DNA of 64,000 nt from Candidatus Sphingomonas phytovorans (GCA_029202385.1 CP119314.1:1428501-1492500), one strand, 5' to 3'; shown: positions 36,895 to 49,984, counted from the first letter of the stretch. Made by a program: numbers and translations. Notes: generated by a model from the letters alone, not told the origin.

Positions 36895-37365
36895 CTAGCG
36901 CTCGACCGTATCCCGCCGCATCGGGGCGAGCTTCGCGAGGAAACGGTTCTGGGCGAAGAACGGCACCCCTTCCTTGCGCATCGCCGCCTGAAGATCCTCG
37001 ACCAACGCCCCCATGTCGGCATTCTGGATGCCGAGATCCTTATGGGCGTCCTTCATCGTCCGGCCGCTATAGTCGCAACCGCCGTTGAGGATGTAGCAGA
37101 ACTGCTCCTTCAGCAGCCGTCGCAGGCGGACCATGTCCTGCTTCTCGAGGATGGCCGAGATCCGCTTGTCGGCATTGATCCGCTCGACCAGGTCTTCGAC
37201 GATCCGGTCGATTCCGGCACGGCCATGAAAGGCGTCGAGCATCGCCGTCCCCTCGAACGGCTTCGCCCCGGCATTGCCATTGCTCTGGGTATAGGGATCG
37301 ACCGGCTCTTCGCCGGGCGGAACGGCCTGGAGCGCCGCGGCGGCGGCAAGTGCAAACATCAACAT
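36895..37365 (-). CDS. Group 1 truncated hemoglobin, exported
   Basis: 156 residues: an N-terminal hydrophobic export signal (MLMFALAAAAALQA) followed by a 2-on-2 globin fold: FHGRAGIDRIVEDLVERINA, RRLLKEQFCYILNGGCDYSG and RTMKDAHKDLGIQNADM with the proximal His in the KDAHKDLGI segment. Group 1 trHbs bind O2 and NO. Its GTG/ATG start at 37365 follows the DUF3034 gene stop by 12 bp on the same strand, so they are likely co-transcribed. Confidence 0.85.
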   Translation of the reverse strand: MLMFALAAAAALQAVPPGEEPVDPYTQSNGNAGAKPFEGTAMLDAFHGRAGIDRIVEDLVERINADKRISAILEKQDMVRLRRLLKEQFCYILNGGCDYSGRTMKDAHKDLGIQNADMGALVEDLQAAMRKEGVPFFAQNRFLAKLAPMRRDTVER

Positions 37366-37377
37366 GGCGTGAACCCC

Positions 37378-38262
37378 TCAGAAATTGCCCTGGATCGACA
37401 GGAACGCACCGCGCTGCCGCTTCACCGTCGCGATATCGCCCAGATCGACATAGGCCGCAGTCAGCCTGACATGCCGCGCGACCGCCCAGGCGGCGAACAC
37501 GTCATAGGTGCCGTTCTCCTTCGCGAAGCCAAGATTGTCCGGCTTGGTGCGATATTCGGCACCGACCAGCAGGCGTCGCGACAGCAACAGGCCGGCCGAT
37601 CCTTCGAACTGCGGACGATAGGCATCTTTCTTGTCCCCGCCAAAGCCGAGCAGGCCGAACTGGTTGGCCTTGGTGAAGCGGACGGTACCGTTCACCACCA
37701 TGCTCTTCGAGAGGATCACCTTGGTCGCGGCGACATAGAAATCGGTGCCGCGACTTTGCCTGCCGCCGACCGCCGCGATGATCGGCCCCTTGTCAGCGCG
37801 CTTGTGCTGCACACCGACCGAAATCTGCGGCAGCAGCCGATCCTGGTCATAGACCGCGTCGCCGACCAGCCTGATTTTCGCCCCGAAAACGTCCTGGGCA
37901 AAGGTGAAGCCGCGTCCGAGCCCCAGCGCCGCCCCGGCCGCGCGCGTGTCGAAGCTTTGATGCGTATAGGAAAGCTCGATCCGGTTGCGGAAGCCGATCG
38001 CGCCGCCATAGCTGGTCAGGTCGAAATCGGGCAGTGCGACATAGGTCGCGTGGACGCTGCCGCCGACGCCGGCATCGGTTTCGTCGCCGGCGATCACTGC
38101 CCAGGTGGCAAGCCCACCGCCCGCCGCGCCCTCGACACTGGAGACGCCACCGGTCAGCAACAGCTTGCCGCCGCCGCGCAATTCGCCTGCCGAAACTGGC
38201 TGCACCGATAACGCAGCCATCAGCACGGCGCACGCGAAACGCGCCGCCAGCCAGATTTTCAT
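37378..38262 (-). CDS. DUF3034-family outer-membrane-like protein
   Basis: 294 residues from ATG 38262 with a strong GGGGGA ribosome binding site. A signal peptide (FACAVLMAALSVQPVSAGEL) is followed by a beta-strand-rich body of alternating strands (RLLVGAEYRTKPDNLGFAKE, DVFAAWAVARHVRLTAAYVD) ending in Phe, as in a porin-like barrel. GGKLLLTGGVSSVEGAAGGG and LATWAVI with GDETDAGVGG are the family hallmarks. It is divergent from the cupredoxin-GGDEF/EAL operon. Function unknown. Confidence 0.8.
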   Translation of the reverse strand: MKIWLAARFACAVLMAALSVQPVSAGELRGGGKLLLTGGVSSVEGAAGGGLATWAVIAGDETDAGVGGSVHATYVALPDFDLTSYGGAIGFRNRIELSYTHQSFDTRAAGAALGLGRGFTFAQDVFGAKIRLVGDAVYDQDRLLPQISVGVQHKRADKGPIIAAVGGRQSRGTDFYVAATKVILSKSMVVNGTVRFTKANQFGLLGFGGDKKDAYRPQFEGSAGLLLSRRLLVGAEYRTKPDNLGFAKENGTYDVFAAWAVARHVRLTAAYVDLGDIATVKRQRGAFLSIQGNF

Positions 38263-38277
38263 GAAGTCCCCCGGATT

Positions 38278-38296
38278 TATATCCAATGTGGATATA
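38278..38296. promoter_or_regulatory. Operator-like palindrome TATATCCA-ATG-TGGATATA
   Basis: Perfect 8-bp arms with a 3-nt centre, 15 bp before the DUF3034 start and about 75 bp before the cupredoxin start. Position between divergent genes suggests one factor controls both. Confidence 0.55.
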
Positions 38297-38371
38297 TTGT
38301 GGATGTATCGTTTTTTTTCGGTAAACGAGGCCTTTAGAAGTTGAACACTTTTGGCCCCTAGGTACGTAATA

Positions 38372-38965
38372 ATGCGTATCGCTTCCGTCCTGCTTCTGCT
38401 TGCCGTTCCCGTATCAACCCACGCCGCCACCGTTGATATCTCGGTGCGCGGTGCCGACGGCAAACCGCTCGCCGGCGCGGTTGTCTTCGTCGATACGCCG
38501 CGCAAACCAGCGCCCCCGGTCCGCTTCGCCTGGGGAACGGAGATGGCGCAGCGCAACATCGCCTTCGATCCGCATGTGCTGATCGTTCCGACCGGCTCGA
38601 CCGTCACCTTCCCCAACAAGGACAAGGTACGGCACCACGTCTATTCCTTCTCGAAGGTGAAGGCGTTCAACCTGAAGCTCTACGGCCGGGATCAGGTGCC
38701 GACAGTGTTGTTCGACAAGCCCGGCATCGTCGCCCTTGGCTGCAATATCCATGATTCGATGAGCGGCTTCATCGTTGTCGCCGATACACCCTTCGCGATG
38801 CAGACCGATGCAGCCGGCCGCGTCTCCATCCCGGACGTGCCTGCCGGTGGGGCCACGTTGCGGCTTTGGCACCCGGCGATCCGCGCCTCGGGCAACATGC
38901 TGACCCAGACGGTGGCGATCGCGCCGACCGGTTATTCAACCACGCTCGTCATCCACGGCAAATGA
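38372..38965 (+). CDS. Periplasmic cupredoxin-like (methylamine-utilisation type) protein
   Basis: 197 residues. A signal peptide (MRIASVLLLLAVPVSTHAAT) precedes a plastocyanin-like domain with copper-ligand candidates: NKDKVRHHVYSFS (His) and IVALGCNIHDSMSGF (Cys, His, Met). DGKPLAGAVVFVDTP and AGRVSIPDVPAGGATLRLWH are typical of the methylamine-utilisation/cupredoxin family. The stop overlaps the start of the GGDEF-EAL gene by 4 nt, implying they work together. Confidence 0.83.
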   Translation: MRIASVLLLLAVPVSTHAATVDISVRGADGKPLAGAVVFVDTPRKPAPPVRFAWGTEMAQRNIAFDPHVLIVPTGSTVTFPNKDKVRHHVYSFSKVKAFNLKLYGRDQVPTVLFDKPGIVALGCNIHDSMSGFIVVADTPFAMQTDAAGRVSIPDVPAGGATLRLWHPAIRASGNMLTQTVAIAPTGYSTTLVIHGK

Positions 38966-41334
38966 CGCTCGCCCTGCTGAGTCATGGAATGCCGTTCAGC
39001 GGCGGCTTCGAGCATCTGCGCACGCGGCTCGCTGTATTGTACACGGCGCTCTTCACCATTTCGCTCATCGTCGTCGCGATCGTTGCCCAGGCGATGATCT
39101 GGAACCATGCGCGCGAATCGGTCCGCGCCGAGTTGGCGACGAGCGGCGCGGTCTATGACCGGATCTGGGCGCTGCGCGCAAAATCGCTGGCAGGCTCGGC
39201 CGATGTACTCGCCCGCGATTTCGGCTTCCGCACCGCCGTGGCGAGCGGCGATCGGCCAACCATCGAATCCGCCATCGTCAATTTGCGCGAACGGGCAGAC
39301 GTCGCCAACGCCTTCGTCGTCGACATGGCCGGCGACGTCCTGGGCGACGGGCCGGCCGATCTCCGCGCCGCCGTGGCGCGCCTGCCCTCCAGCCTTCCGG
39401 GCGACCGCCACGATGCCGTGATCGCCGCCGGCGACGGCGTGTACCGATTGATCGTGTCGCCTGTCCTCGCGCCGACGGAGATCGGCCGGGTGGTCTTCGC
39501 GGTGCCGCTCGATGCCCGCGAGATGCGGGCGCTCGAACGGCTCTCCGCCATCCCGCTGACTGCAACGATCCTCCGGCGCGGCGCCGATGGCCATTGGGCG
39601 TCGAACGACGGCACGACCGACGCCCATCCCGATATCGACAGCCTCGTCGCGCGCAGTGCGGGCGGCGCCAATATGGTTCCAGCCACGCTCGTCCTTCCTC
39701 AAGGGGCTGCCTTCGCGGTGGCCCGCCGTCTCGACGGACGTGGCAGCCAACCAGAGGCGGCGCTGCTGCTCAGCTATCCGCACGCCAAGGCGCTCGCATC
39801 CTATCGATCGCTCCAGGCTGGTATCGCCCTCGCCGGATTGCTCGGCCTGACCCTCGTGCTGGTCGGCAGTCGCCGTCTCGCCAACGGCATCGCGCGGCCG
39901 ATCACCGCGCTCGATGCCGCTGCAAGAGCGCTTGAGGAAGGCACTCGCGCCGAGGTCGAGGTCCGCGGATCGTACGAGATCGGGCGGCTGGCGGAAAGCT
40001 TCAACCGCATGTCGGCCGGCATCGTCGAGCGCGAACATCGCATCACGCATCTCGCCTTTCATGATTCGCTCACCGGCCTGCCCAACCGCACCTTTTTCCG
40101 CCAGAAGCTAGAGGCCAGCCTCGCCCGGGTGCAGAAGCTGAACGAAAAGGTCAGTGTCCTCTGCCTCGACCTCGACGGCTTCAAGAGCATCAACGACACA
40201 CTCGGCCATCCTGTCGGCGACGCCCTGTTGCGTCATGTAGGCGCAGTATTGTCTGAGCTCGCCACCGACGGCCTCGTCTCCCGCCTCGGTGGCGACGAGT
40301 TCGCGGTGATCCTCGACAATCGCGGCGCCGACGATCGCCCCCGTGCGCTGGCGCAACTCATCCTCGACCAGATGCGCCAGCCGATGCGCCTCGACGGGCA
40401 CCAGATCGCGACCGGCGCGAGCATCGGCATCGCGATCGGGCCTGCCGATGGCGACGACCCGGACATGCTGCTCAAAAATGCCGACCTCGCGCTGTACCGG
40501 GCCAAGCAGGACGGCCGCGGCGTCTTCCGCTTCTTCGAACCGGCGCTTGACGCGGCCGCCCGCAAACGCCGGCAACTCGAGCTAGATCTGCGAGAGGCGC
40601 TCCAGACCGGCCAGTTCAGGCTGAACTTCCAGCCGATCTTCGACCTGAAGAAGGATCGCATCGGCGGCTTCGAGGCACTGCTTCGCTGGGAGCATCCGAC
40701 GCGCGGCAACGTCCCCCCGATCGAATTCATCTCGGTGGCCGAGGATACCGGGCTGATCGTCGGGATCGGCGAATGGGTGATGCACGAGGCCTGCCGCCAC
40801 GCCGCCGCCTGGCCCGACCATGTCCGCATCGCGGTCAACGTCTCGCCGTTGCAGTTCCGCAGCACCGGCTTCGCCAATGTGATCTTCCAGGCGCTGTCGC
40901 GCAGCGGGCTCGCGCCGGACCGGCTTGAGGTGGAGATCACCGAATCGATCTTCCTCGAGGGCGAGCAGTCAGTCCTCGCGCTGCTGCACCAGCTTCGCGC
41001 GATGGGCATTCGCGTGGCGCTCGACGATTTCGGCACCGGCTATTCGTCGCTCAGCTATCTGCGCAGCTTTCCGTTCGACAAGATCAAGATCGACAAGAGC
41101 TTCGTGAACCATGTCGCCGACGACGAGAGCTCGGCGGCGATCGTCCGCGCGATCGTCGATCTCGCGACCGCGCTCCATATGGAAACGACCGCGGAGGGCG
41201 TCGAGGACAATGACCAGCTTGCTGAGCTGCGGGGCCAGGGCTGCAGCAGCATCCAGGGCTATATCTTCAGCCGACCGGTCGAGGGCGACAAGGTGATGGG
41301 CCTGATCGACGACCGCCAGAGCGTGGCGGCCTAG
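38962..41334 (+). CDS. Membrane GGDEF-EAL c-di-GMP enzyme
   Basis: 790 residues from ATG 38962. An N-terminal membrane helix (RLAVLYTALFTISLIVVAIV), a periplasmic sensor region of about 230 residues, a second helix (QAGIALAGLLGLTLVLVGSR), a HAMP domain (RPITALDAAARALEEGTRAE), then GGDEF (RLGGDEFAVI, 443-447, intact) and EAL (571-573; DDFGTGYSSLSYLRSFPFDK present). Both halves look catalytically intact. Coupling to a cupredoxin gene suggests that the periplasmic domain senses copper or redox state through it; this is inference. Confidence 0.93.
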   Translation: MTLALLSHGMPFSGGFEHLRTRLAVLYTALFTISLIVVAIVAQAMIWNHARESVRAELATSGAVYDRIWALRAKSLAGSADVLARDFGFRTAVASGDRPTIESAIVNLRERADVANAFVVDMAGDVLGDGPADLRAAVARLPSSLPGDRHDAVIAAGDGVYRLIVSPVLAPTEIGRVVFAVPLDAREMRALERLSAIPLTATILRRGADGHWASNDGTTDAHPDIDSLVARSAGGANMVPATLVLPQGAAFAVARRLDGRGSQPEAALLLSYPHAKALASYRSLQAGIALAGLLGLTLVLVGSRRLANGIARPITALDAAARALEEGTRAEVEVRGSYEIGRLAESFNRMSAGIVEREHRITHLAFHDSLTGLPNRTFFRQKLEASLARVQKLNEKVSVLCLDLDGFKSINDTLGHPVGDALLRHVGAVLSELATDGLVSRLGGDEFAVILDNRGADDRPRALAQLILDQMRQPMRLDGHQIATGASIGIAIGPADGDDPDMLLKNADLALYRAKQDGRGVFRFFEPALDAAARKRRQLELDLREALQTGQFRLNFQPIFDLKKDRIGGFEALLRWEHPTRGNVPPIEFISVAEDTGLIVGIGEWVMHEACRHAAAWPDHVRIAVNVSPLQFRSTGFANVIFQALSRSGLAPDRLEVEITESIFLEGEQSVLALLHQLRAMGIRVALDDFGTGYSSLSYLRSFPFDKIKIDKSFVNHVADDESSAAIVRAIVDLATALHMETTAEGVEDNDQLAELRGQGCSSIQGYIFSRPVEGDKVMGLIDDRQSVAA

Positions 41335-41434
41335 GAGTACTTCACGCCCGATCACCGCAGGGCTGAAGACGTCGCCTTGCCCCTCCCCCTCGCCGCCCCT
41401 CCACGCTATGCGGGGCGAAACGAGGAGGATGCCA

Positions 41435-41959
41435 ATGCCGCTTTACGCCATCGACGGAAAACAGCCCGTGGTCGGAACCGACGTCTGGGTCGCTCCCAGC
41501 GCGGACGTGATCGGCGACGCGCGCCTCGCCGACGGATCGAACGTGTGGTTCGGGGCGGTGATCCGGGCCGACAATACGCCGATCATCGTCGGCACCCGCA
41601 GCAACATCCAGGAAAGCGCCATGTGCCACTCCGATCCCGGCGCGCCGCTGACCATCGGTGCCGACTGCACCATCGGCCATCACGCCATCCTTCATGGCTG
41701 CACCATCGGCGACAATGTGCTGATCGGGATGGGCGCGATCGTGCTGAACCGCGCTGTGATCGGCGATGGCTGCATCGTCGGCGCGGGCGCGCTGGTGACC
41801 GAGGGCAAGGTGTTCGAGCCCAACAGCCTGATCGTCGGCAGCCCGGCCAGGCCGATCCGCACGCTGGACGAGAAGGCGGCGGCGATGCTCAAGGCATCCG
41901 CCCAGCATTATGTCGACAAGGGCAAGGCCTATGCCGAGGGATTGACCAGGGTCGGTTGA
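41435..41959 (+). CDS. Gamma-carbonic anhydrase family protein
   Basis: 174-residue left-handed beta-helix protein. Hexapeptide repeats run throughout (WVAPSADVIGDARLADGSNV, WFGAVIRADNTPIIVGTRSN) and the three metal-binding His lie in SAMCHSD and GHHAILHG. Related to Cam/YrdA/PaaY. Start chosen at ATG 41435 after GAGGAGG; ATG 41429 is equally placed. Confidence 0.93.
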   Translation: MPLYAIDGKQPVVGTDVWVAPSADVIGDARLADGSNVWFGAVIRADNTPIIVGTRSNIQESAMCHSDPGAPLTIGADCTIGHHAILHGCTIGDNVLIGMGAIVLNRAVIGDGCIVGAGALVTEGKVFEPNSLIVGSPARPIRTLDEKAAAMLKASAQHYVDKGKAYAEGLTRVG

Positions 41960-41982
41960 CCGGACCTCGCGGGCCCGGCGCG

Positions 41983-43440
<1,458 letters not shown>

Positions 43441-43612
43441 GGGGTGCCAGATTCCTGCGGGGGGCGAGTCGTGGCGGTCCATGTAAACAAAGGCCCTTCG
43501 CGACGCTAGAGTGCGCACTGACCGTGTCGCATTTCGCTATAACGCCCCCGCCAATCTGCTAATCTGAGCGCGTCGGCCGCGCCCCTCGCGGCCCTATTCG
43601 GGGGTTCGCACC

Positions 43613-44590
43613 ATGACTCTCACGCTTGCCGGCCTGGTTCTGGTCGTCGTCATTTTCTATTTCATGACCAGCATCAAGGTGGTCCGCCAGGGCTACCAGT
43701 ACACGATCGAGCATTTCGGCCGCTTCACCACGGTCGCGCGGCCGGGCCTGAATTTCTATCCGGCCTTTTTCTATCGCGTCGGCCGGCGCGTGAACATGAT
43801 GGAGCAGGTGCTCGACATTCCGGGCCAGGAGATCATCACCAAGGACAATGCGATGGTCGCGGTCGATGGCGTCGTGTTCTTCCAGGTGCTCGACGCGGCC
43901 AAGGCAGCCTATGAGGTAAGCGACCTGTATCTCGCGATCATGCAGCTTTCGACCACCAACCTGCGCACGGTGATGGGCTCGATGGACCTCGACGAGACAC
44001 TGTCGAAGCGCGACGAGATCAACACTCGGCTGCTCCAGGTGGTCGATCAGGCCACCGAGGCCTGGGGCGTGAAGATCACCCGCGTCGAGCTGAAGGATAT
44101 TCGTCCGCCGGCCGACATCGTCAACGCCATGACCCGCCAGATGAAGGCCGAGCGCGAGAAACGCGCGACCATCCTGGAATCCGAGGCCGCGCGGCAGAAC
44201 GAGATCAACCGCGCCGAGGGCCTGAAACAGGCGCAGATCCTGGAGGCGGAAGGCCGCAAGGAGGCCGCATTTCGCGACGCCGAAGCGCGCGAGCGCTCAG
44301 CCCAGGCCGAAGCGACCGCGACCAAGATGGTGTCGGACGCGATCGAGGCAGGCAGCAGCCAGTCGCTCAATTATTTCATCGCGCAGAAATATGTCGAGGC
44401 GGTCGGCAAGTTCGCCACCTCGCCCAACGCGAAGACGATCCTCTTCCCGGTCGAGGCGACCCAGTTGATCGGCACCCTTGGCGGCATCGGCGAACTGGCG
44501 CGCGACGCATTGGGCAACGACCGTTCGCCACCGGCCGCGCCGCGCCCGCCGGCTCGCCCGCGCGGCCCGTTCGAAGGAGGTCAGCCATGA
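43613..44590 (+). CDS. SPFH-domain (stomatin/paraslipin, QmcA-like) protein
   Basis: 325 residues: an N-terminal membrane helix, SPFH domain (VRQGYQYTIEHFGRFTTVAR...VEQVLDIPGQEIITKDNAMV, AVDGVVFFQV) and a long Ala/Glu-rich coiled coil (AEREKRATILESEAARQNEI, NRAEGLKQAQILEAEG). It forms membrane microdomain rings. The ATGA overlap with the NfeD gene is the classical stomatin-NfeD pair. Confidence 0.95.
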   Translation: MTLTLAGLVLVVVIFYFMTSIKVVRQGYQYTIEHFGRFTTVARPGLNFYPAFFYRVGRRVNMMEQVLDIPGQEIITKDNAMVAVDGVVFFQVLDAAKAAYEVSDLYLAIMQLSTTNLRTVMGSMDLDETLSKRDEINTRLLQVVDQATEAWGVKITRVELKDIRPPADIVNAMTRQMKAEREKRATILESEAARQNEINRAEGLKQAQILEAEGRKEAAFRDAEARERSAQAEATATKMVSDAIEAGSSQSLNYFIAQKYVEAVGKFATSPNAKTILFPVEATQLIGTLGGIGELARDALGNDRSPPAAPRPPARPRGPFEGGQP

Positions 44591-45036
44591 GTTTCCTCGG
44601 CTTCATGTGGAGCCACGGCGCGCTCTGGCTCGCCGCTGCGCTCGCGCTGGCAATCGCGGAGCTGATCGCGCCGGGTTTCTTCATGATCTTCCTTGCGGCG
44701 GGCGCCGCCTTGACCGGCTTTGTGCTTCTCGCGCTGCCTGGCCTCCCCGTGCTGGTTCAGGTCCTGCTGTTCGCGGTCTTCACCACCGTCGCGGTCGGCC
44801 TCGGCCGGCGCTGGTATCACCAGAGCGACGTCCCGACCGAGGATGCGCAGCTCAACGACCGCACCTCACGCCTGATCGGAACGACCGCGCAGGTCTGCGA
44901 CGCCATCACCGCCGGCGAGGGCCGGGTGAAGGTGGGCGATGGCGCGTGGAAAGCCCGTGGCCCGGACGTCGCGGCTGGCGCGATCGTCCGGATCATCGGG
45001 GCCTCGGGAAGCGTGCTGCTGGTCGAGCCGGCCTGA
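44587..45036 (+). CDS. NfeD-family membrane protein
   Basis: 149 residues: three hydrophobic segments (ALALAIAELIAPGFFMIFLA, AALTGFVLLALPGLPVLVQV, LLFAVFTTVAVGLGRRWY) followed by a C-terminal OB-fold (RLIGTTAQVCDAITAGEGRV, ...VLLVEPA). Partner of the upstream SPFH protein. It is the short NfeD type without the ClpP-like protease domain. Confidence 0.93.
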   Translation: MSFLGFMWSHGALWLAAALALAIAELIAPGFFMIFLAAGAALTGFVLLALPGLPVLVQVLLFAVFTTVAVGLGRRWYHQSDVPTEDAQLNDRTSRLIGTTAQVCDAITAGEGRVKVGDGAWKARGPDVAAGAIVRIIGASGSVLLVEPA

Positions 45037-45055
45037 CGGCCAGCCCTTCCCGGAC

Positions 45056-45415
45056 TCAGCTCTTGCCGAACAGTCCCTTGGCGAAACCGGCGATCTCATC
45101 CATCGGACTTCCGTCGCCATTCTGGTCGAGCATGCCACCGACCTTGCCGAGCATACCAGATCCCTGCAGCAGGCCCGCGAACTGACCAAGCGCGCCTTCA
45201 CCCCCGATATGGCCGACGATCTGCTGGAGAACATCGCTCGGCAGGCCGGTCGAGGAAGCTGCGGTATCGACCGTGTCAGTGGGTGCGGCATGCGCCTGGC
45301 CGAGCGCCACCACGGCGCTTTCGACCTGTTCGGGGCTCAGCCCAACCTTGGCCGCGAGGTTCGTGATATCGACATTCTGGGTTACCTGTCCGAGCAGTCC
45401 GTCGAGCATTCCCAT
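45056..45415 (-). CDS. Hypothetical protein (DUF937-like, 119 aa)
   Basis: A small helical protein (MGMLDGLLGQVTQNVDITNL, AAKVGLSPEQVESAVVALGQ) with a Gly/Met/Leu-rich C-terminus ending FAKGLFGKS; NQNGDGSPMDE-like residues (DQNGDGSPMDEIAGFA) resemble an EF-hand calcium loop. No assigned function. It is convergent with nfeD. Confidence 0.7.
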   Translation of the reverse strand: MGMLDGLLGQVTQNVDITNLAAKVGLSPEQVESAVVALGQAHAAPTDTVDTAASSTGLPSDVLQQIVGHIGGEGALGQFAGLLQGSGMLGKVGGMLDQNGDGSPMDEIAGFAKGLFGKS

Positions 45416-45456
45416 GATGTGTGTTCCTCAGGCCATATGGAAGAGGATTCAATCTA

Positions 45457-45909
45457 TCACAGCGTTGGAAGCGGCGCGAGGTCGGGCGGCAGGAATTTGC
45501 GCCGGGCCGCCACCGAAAACAGACGGTCCCTGCTGTAGAAGCCAAGCGGCCAGTCGCGCCTGCCGATCGGGCTCGCCAGCAGCGCGTTGACGGAGTCGAC
45601 CAGCGCCTCGCTCGTGCCGCGCGTCATGAGGTGACAGCGAATCCCGGCGACGAACACCTGCGTGATCGTGTCGTGATAGCCGTTCATGTCGTCGTTCACC
45701 CCGCCGACGCTCTCATTGTAGCGGGAGATGATCCCCGCGATCTCAGCATCGACAGCCACATCGGGCCGGTCGCGGATCAGCCAGAGCGTCGCTGCAAGAT
45801 GCCCTTCGTGAGTCCAGTCTGTCCGCGGCAAGGTGCACGCAAGAAGGCCCTCCCCGATCCGGCGGATCGCGGCGTCGTCGGCAAAGGGGCGATAGGGAAG
45901 GTCAGTCAT
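45457..45909 (-). CDS. Hypothetical protein (150 aa)
   Basis: A soluble protein of unknown function: ACTLPRTDWTHEGHLAATLW, NESVGGVNDDMNGYHDTITQ and FYSRDRLFSVAARRKFLPPD look strongly conserved. H-E-G-H and Y-H-D residues could bind metal (His-rich four-helix type), but this is conjecture. Downstream of pckA on the same strand with a 41-bp gap. Confidence 0.72.
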   Translation of the reverse strand: MTDLPYRPFADDAAIRRIGEGLLACTLPRTDWTHEGHLAATLWLIRDRPDVAVDAEIAGIISRYNESVGGVNDDMNGYHDTITQVFVAGIRCHLMTRGTSEALVDSVNALLASPIGRRDWPLGFYSRDRLFSVAARRKFLPPDLAPLPTL

Positions 45910-45950
45910 CGATCGGGCTCTTTCATTGGCCCGATCGATGACCGGGCAGA

Positions 45951-47558
<1,608 letters not shown>

Positions 47559-47739
47559 GGTCCTTGCTCTCCTGAAATTGGGCGCGCGGTCGATGCCGCA
47601 GTTGAATGCCGAAATGTGAGTCGCGCATATCGCCACGGACAGGCAAATGTCCAGTCGAGACAATCGGACGCCGCATTGAGTTGAGCGTTGCGCCGGTTTG
47701 GACTACCTCACGCGTAACAGCACAAGGGTTGCACCGCCG

Positions 47740-48447
47740 ATGACGGCTTCGATCGCGCTCGTCGACGACGACCGCAATATCCTCACCTCCGTTTCGATCG
47801 CCCTCCAGGCCGAGGGTTTCGTCACGCGTGTCTATTCGGACGGCGAGACGGCGCTGAAGGCGCTGATCGAGAATCCGCCGGATCTCGCGATCTTCGACAT
47901 CAAGATGCCGCGCATGGACGGGCTCGAGCTGCTGCGCCGGTTGCGCGAGAAGAGCACCACCCCGGTGATCTTCCTCACATCGAAGGACGACGAGCTCGAC
48001 GAGGCGCTCGGCCTGGCGATGGGGGCGGACGATTATATTTCCAAACCCTTCTCGCACCGGCTGCTGATCGCCCGGATCCGCGCGATCCTGCGCCGCTCCG
48101 AACTTGCCGTCGCCGGCACGGCGGGCGAGGAGGAAAGTCCCGGGGGCTCATTGGTCCGCGGGCGGCTGGCGATGGACACTGCCCGGCACCGGGTTACCTG
48201 GAACGGTGCCGGCGTAACCCTGACCGTCACCGAATTCCTAATCCTGGAGACTCTCGCCCAGCGACCGGGCATCGTGAAGACCCGCAACCAGTTGATGGAT
48301 GCGGCCTATCATGACGACATCTATGTCGACGATCGCACGATCGACAGCCATATCAAACGCGTGCGCCGCAAGTTCAGGCAGATCGACCCCGAGTTCGATG
48401 CCATAGAGACCTTATATGGCGCGGGTTACCGATTCTCCGAGGAATGA
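47740..48447 (+). CDS. chvI: Response regulator ChvI
   Basis: OmpR-type regulator of 235 residues. Receiver with [20 protein letters not shown], phospho-acceptor Asp53 in [13 protein letters not shown] and Lys in YISKPF; C-terminal winged helix ends [20 protein letters not shown], typical ChvI. Heads the chvI-chvG-hprK-rapZ-EIIA-HPr operon. ATG 47740 preferred over upstream TTG 47698. Confidence 0.96.
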   Translation: MTASIALVDDDRNILTSVSIALQAEGFVTRVYSDGETALKALIENPPDLAIFDIKMPRMDGLELLRRLREKSTTPVIFLTSKDDELDEALGLAMGADDYISKPFSHRLLIARIRAILRRSELAVAGTAGEEESPGGSLVRGRLAMDTARHRVTWNGAGVTLTVTEFLILETLAQRPGIVKTRNQLMDAAYHDDIYVDDRTIDSHIKRVRRKFRQIDPEFDAIETLYGAGYRFSEE

Positions 48448-49984
48448 CGACCGCGAGCTGACGCTTCGCTGGTCCGGGCAGGTATCGCTTACCCCGCGCA
48501 TCCTCGCGGTCAACATCATCGCGCTGGCGATGCTGGCGGGCGGTTTCTTCTACCTCGACAGCTATCGCAGCCGGCTGGTCGACAGCCGCGTCGCCCAGGC
48601 GAGCCGCGAGGCGCGCCTGATCGCCGAGGCGATGGGCTCGGTCACGCCGGAGCGCCACAATCTCCTCGCGCTCCGGCTCGCGCGCGACACCGGCGCCCGG
48701 ATCCGGCTGTACGATGCCAAGGGCAAGCTGATCACCGACACGCGCGCCCTGGGGCTGCGCAATTTCATCCTGCGCGATCCCGACAAGGAGAACTGGCAGC
48801 AGGATACGGCGCGTTTCCTCGACGCGGTGATCGATACCGTGGTCGGCGCGCCTCGCGCACCCTTGTATCGGGAACGTGCGGAGGGCCTGGAATGGCCCGA
48901 CGTCCACACGGCGCGCAGCACCGAAAGCGCCCCCGCCACGGTGTGGCGCGCGCCCGATCGCACGCCCGTCATCACCGCCGCCGCGGCATTGCCGACGGGC
49001 GGCGTGGTGATGACCACCGTCAACGCCCGCGACATCACCCAGACCGTGCGGGTCGAGCGCTTTCGCCTGGGAGTGGTGCTGGCGATCGTATCGGTCGTGT
49101 CGATCCTGCTTTCCCTGTTCCTCGCACGAACGATCGTGCGCCCTTTGCGACGCCTTGCCCGCGCCGCAGTCCGGGTGCGGCTCGGGCGCGCGCGCGAGGT
49201 GGTGGTGCCCCGCCTGCCCTCGCGCCGCGATGAGCTGGGCATGCTCGCCCGTGCGTTATCGGACATGAGCCTGGCGCTCCGCGCCCGGATCGACGCGACC
49301 GAAGCCTTCGCCGCCGATGTGACTCACGAGATGAAGAACCCCCTCGCCTCGCTTCGGTCAGCGGTCGAGGGCCTCAGCTCGGTCAAGGACCCGGAGTTGC
49401 AGGAAAGGCTGCTGGCGATCGTGCGCGACGACGTGCACCGTCTCGACCGGCTGATCACCGACATCTCCGAGGCATCGCGCCTCGACGCGCAGCTCAGCCG
49501 CGCCAAGTTCGAGGATGTCGATGTCGGCGCGATGATCGGCGCCCTGCTCGATCAGCGAGCCGAACGCGGCGTCGAGCGGGACATCCAGATCCGTTTCGAC
49601 CATCGCCCCGGCGAGACGCTGGTCGCGATGGGCGAAGGCGCGCGGCTGGAACGCGTGTTCGAGAATCTGATCGAGAACGCCGTCTCCTTCTCGCCGGATG
49701 GTGGCCTGATCGTGGTCTCGGCAGGTCGCGACGGCGATGAACTGGTCGTGCGAGTCGAGGATGAAGGCCCCGGCGTGCCCGAGGAAGCTCGCGAGCAGGT
49801 GTTCAGCCGCTTCCAGTCGCTACGGCCGGACGGCGAGGAGTTCGGCAAGCATAGCGGGCTGGGGCTCGCCATCGCCCGGACCATCGTCGAGGGCCATCAG
49901 GGCATCATCGCGGTCGAATCGCGCGAGGACCGGCTGAGCGGGGCGCGATTCGTCGTCCGCCTTCCTATATCGGACCGGCGATGA
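48416..49984 (+). CDS. chvG: Sensor histidine kinase ChvG
   Basis: 522 residues: two membrane helices (around 30-50 and 220-240) enclosing a periplasmic domain, HAMP, HisKA with His304 in [20 protein letters not shown], and a HATPase with [20 protein letters not shown] and [26 protein letters not shown] 48416 overlaps the chvI 3' end by 32 nt; no later in-frame start fits. In alphaproteobacteria ChvGI responds to acid or envelope stress. Confidence 0.95.
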   Translation: MARVTDSPRNDDRELTLRWSGQVSLTPRILAVNIIALAMLAGGFFYLDSYRSRLVDSRVAQASREARLIAEAMGSVTPERHNLLALRLARDTGARIRLYDAKGKLITDTRALGLRNFILRDPDKENWQQDTARFLDAVIDTVVGAPRAPLYRERAEGLEWPDVHTARSTESAPATVWRAPDRTPVITAAAALPTGGVVMTTVNARDITQTVRVERFRLGVVLAIVSVVSILLSLFLARTIVRPLRRLARAAVRVRLGRAREVVVPRLPSRRDELGMLARALSDMSLALRARIDATEAFAADVTHEMKNPLASLRSAVEGLSSVKDPELQERLLAIVRDDVHRLDRLITDISEASRLDAQLSRAKFEDVDVGAMIGALLDQRAERGVERDIQIRFDHRPGETLVAMGEGARLERVFENLIENAVSFSPDGGLIVVSAGRDGDELVVRVEDEGPGVPEEAREQVFSRFQSLRPDGEEFGKHSGLGLAIARTIVEGHQGIIAVESREDRLSGARFVVRLPISDRR

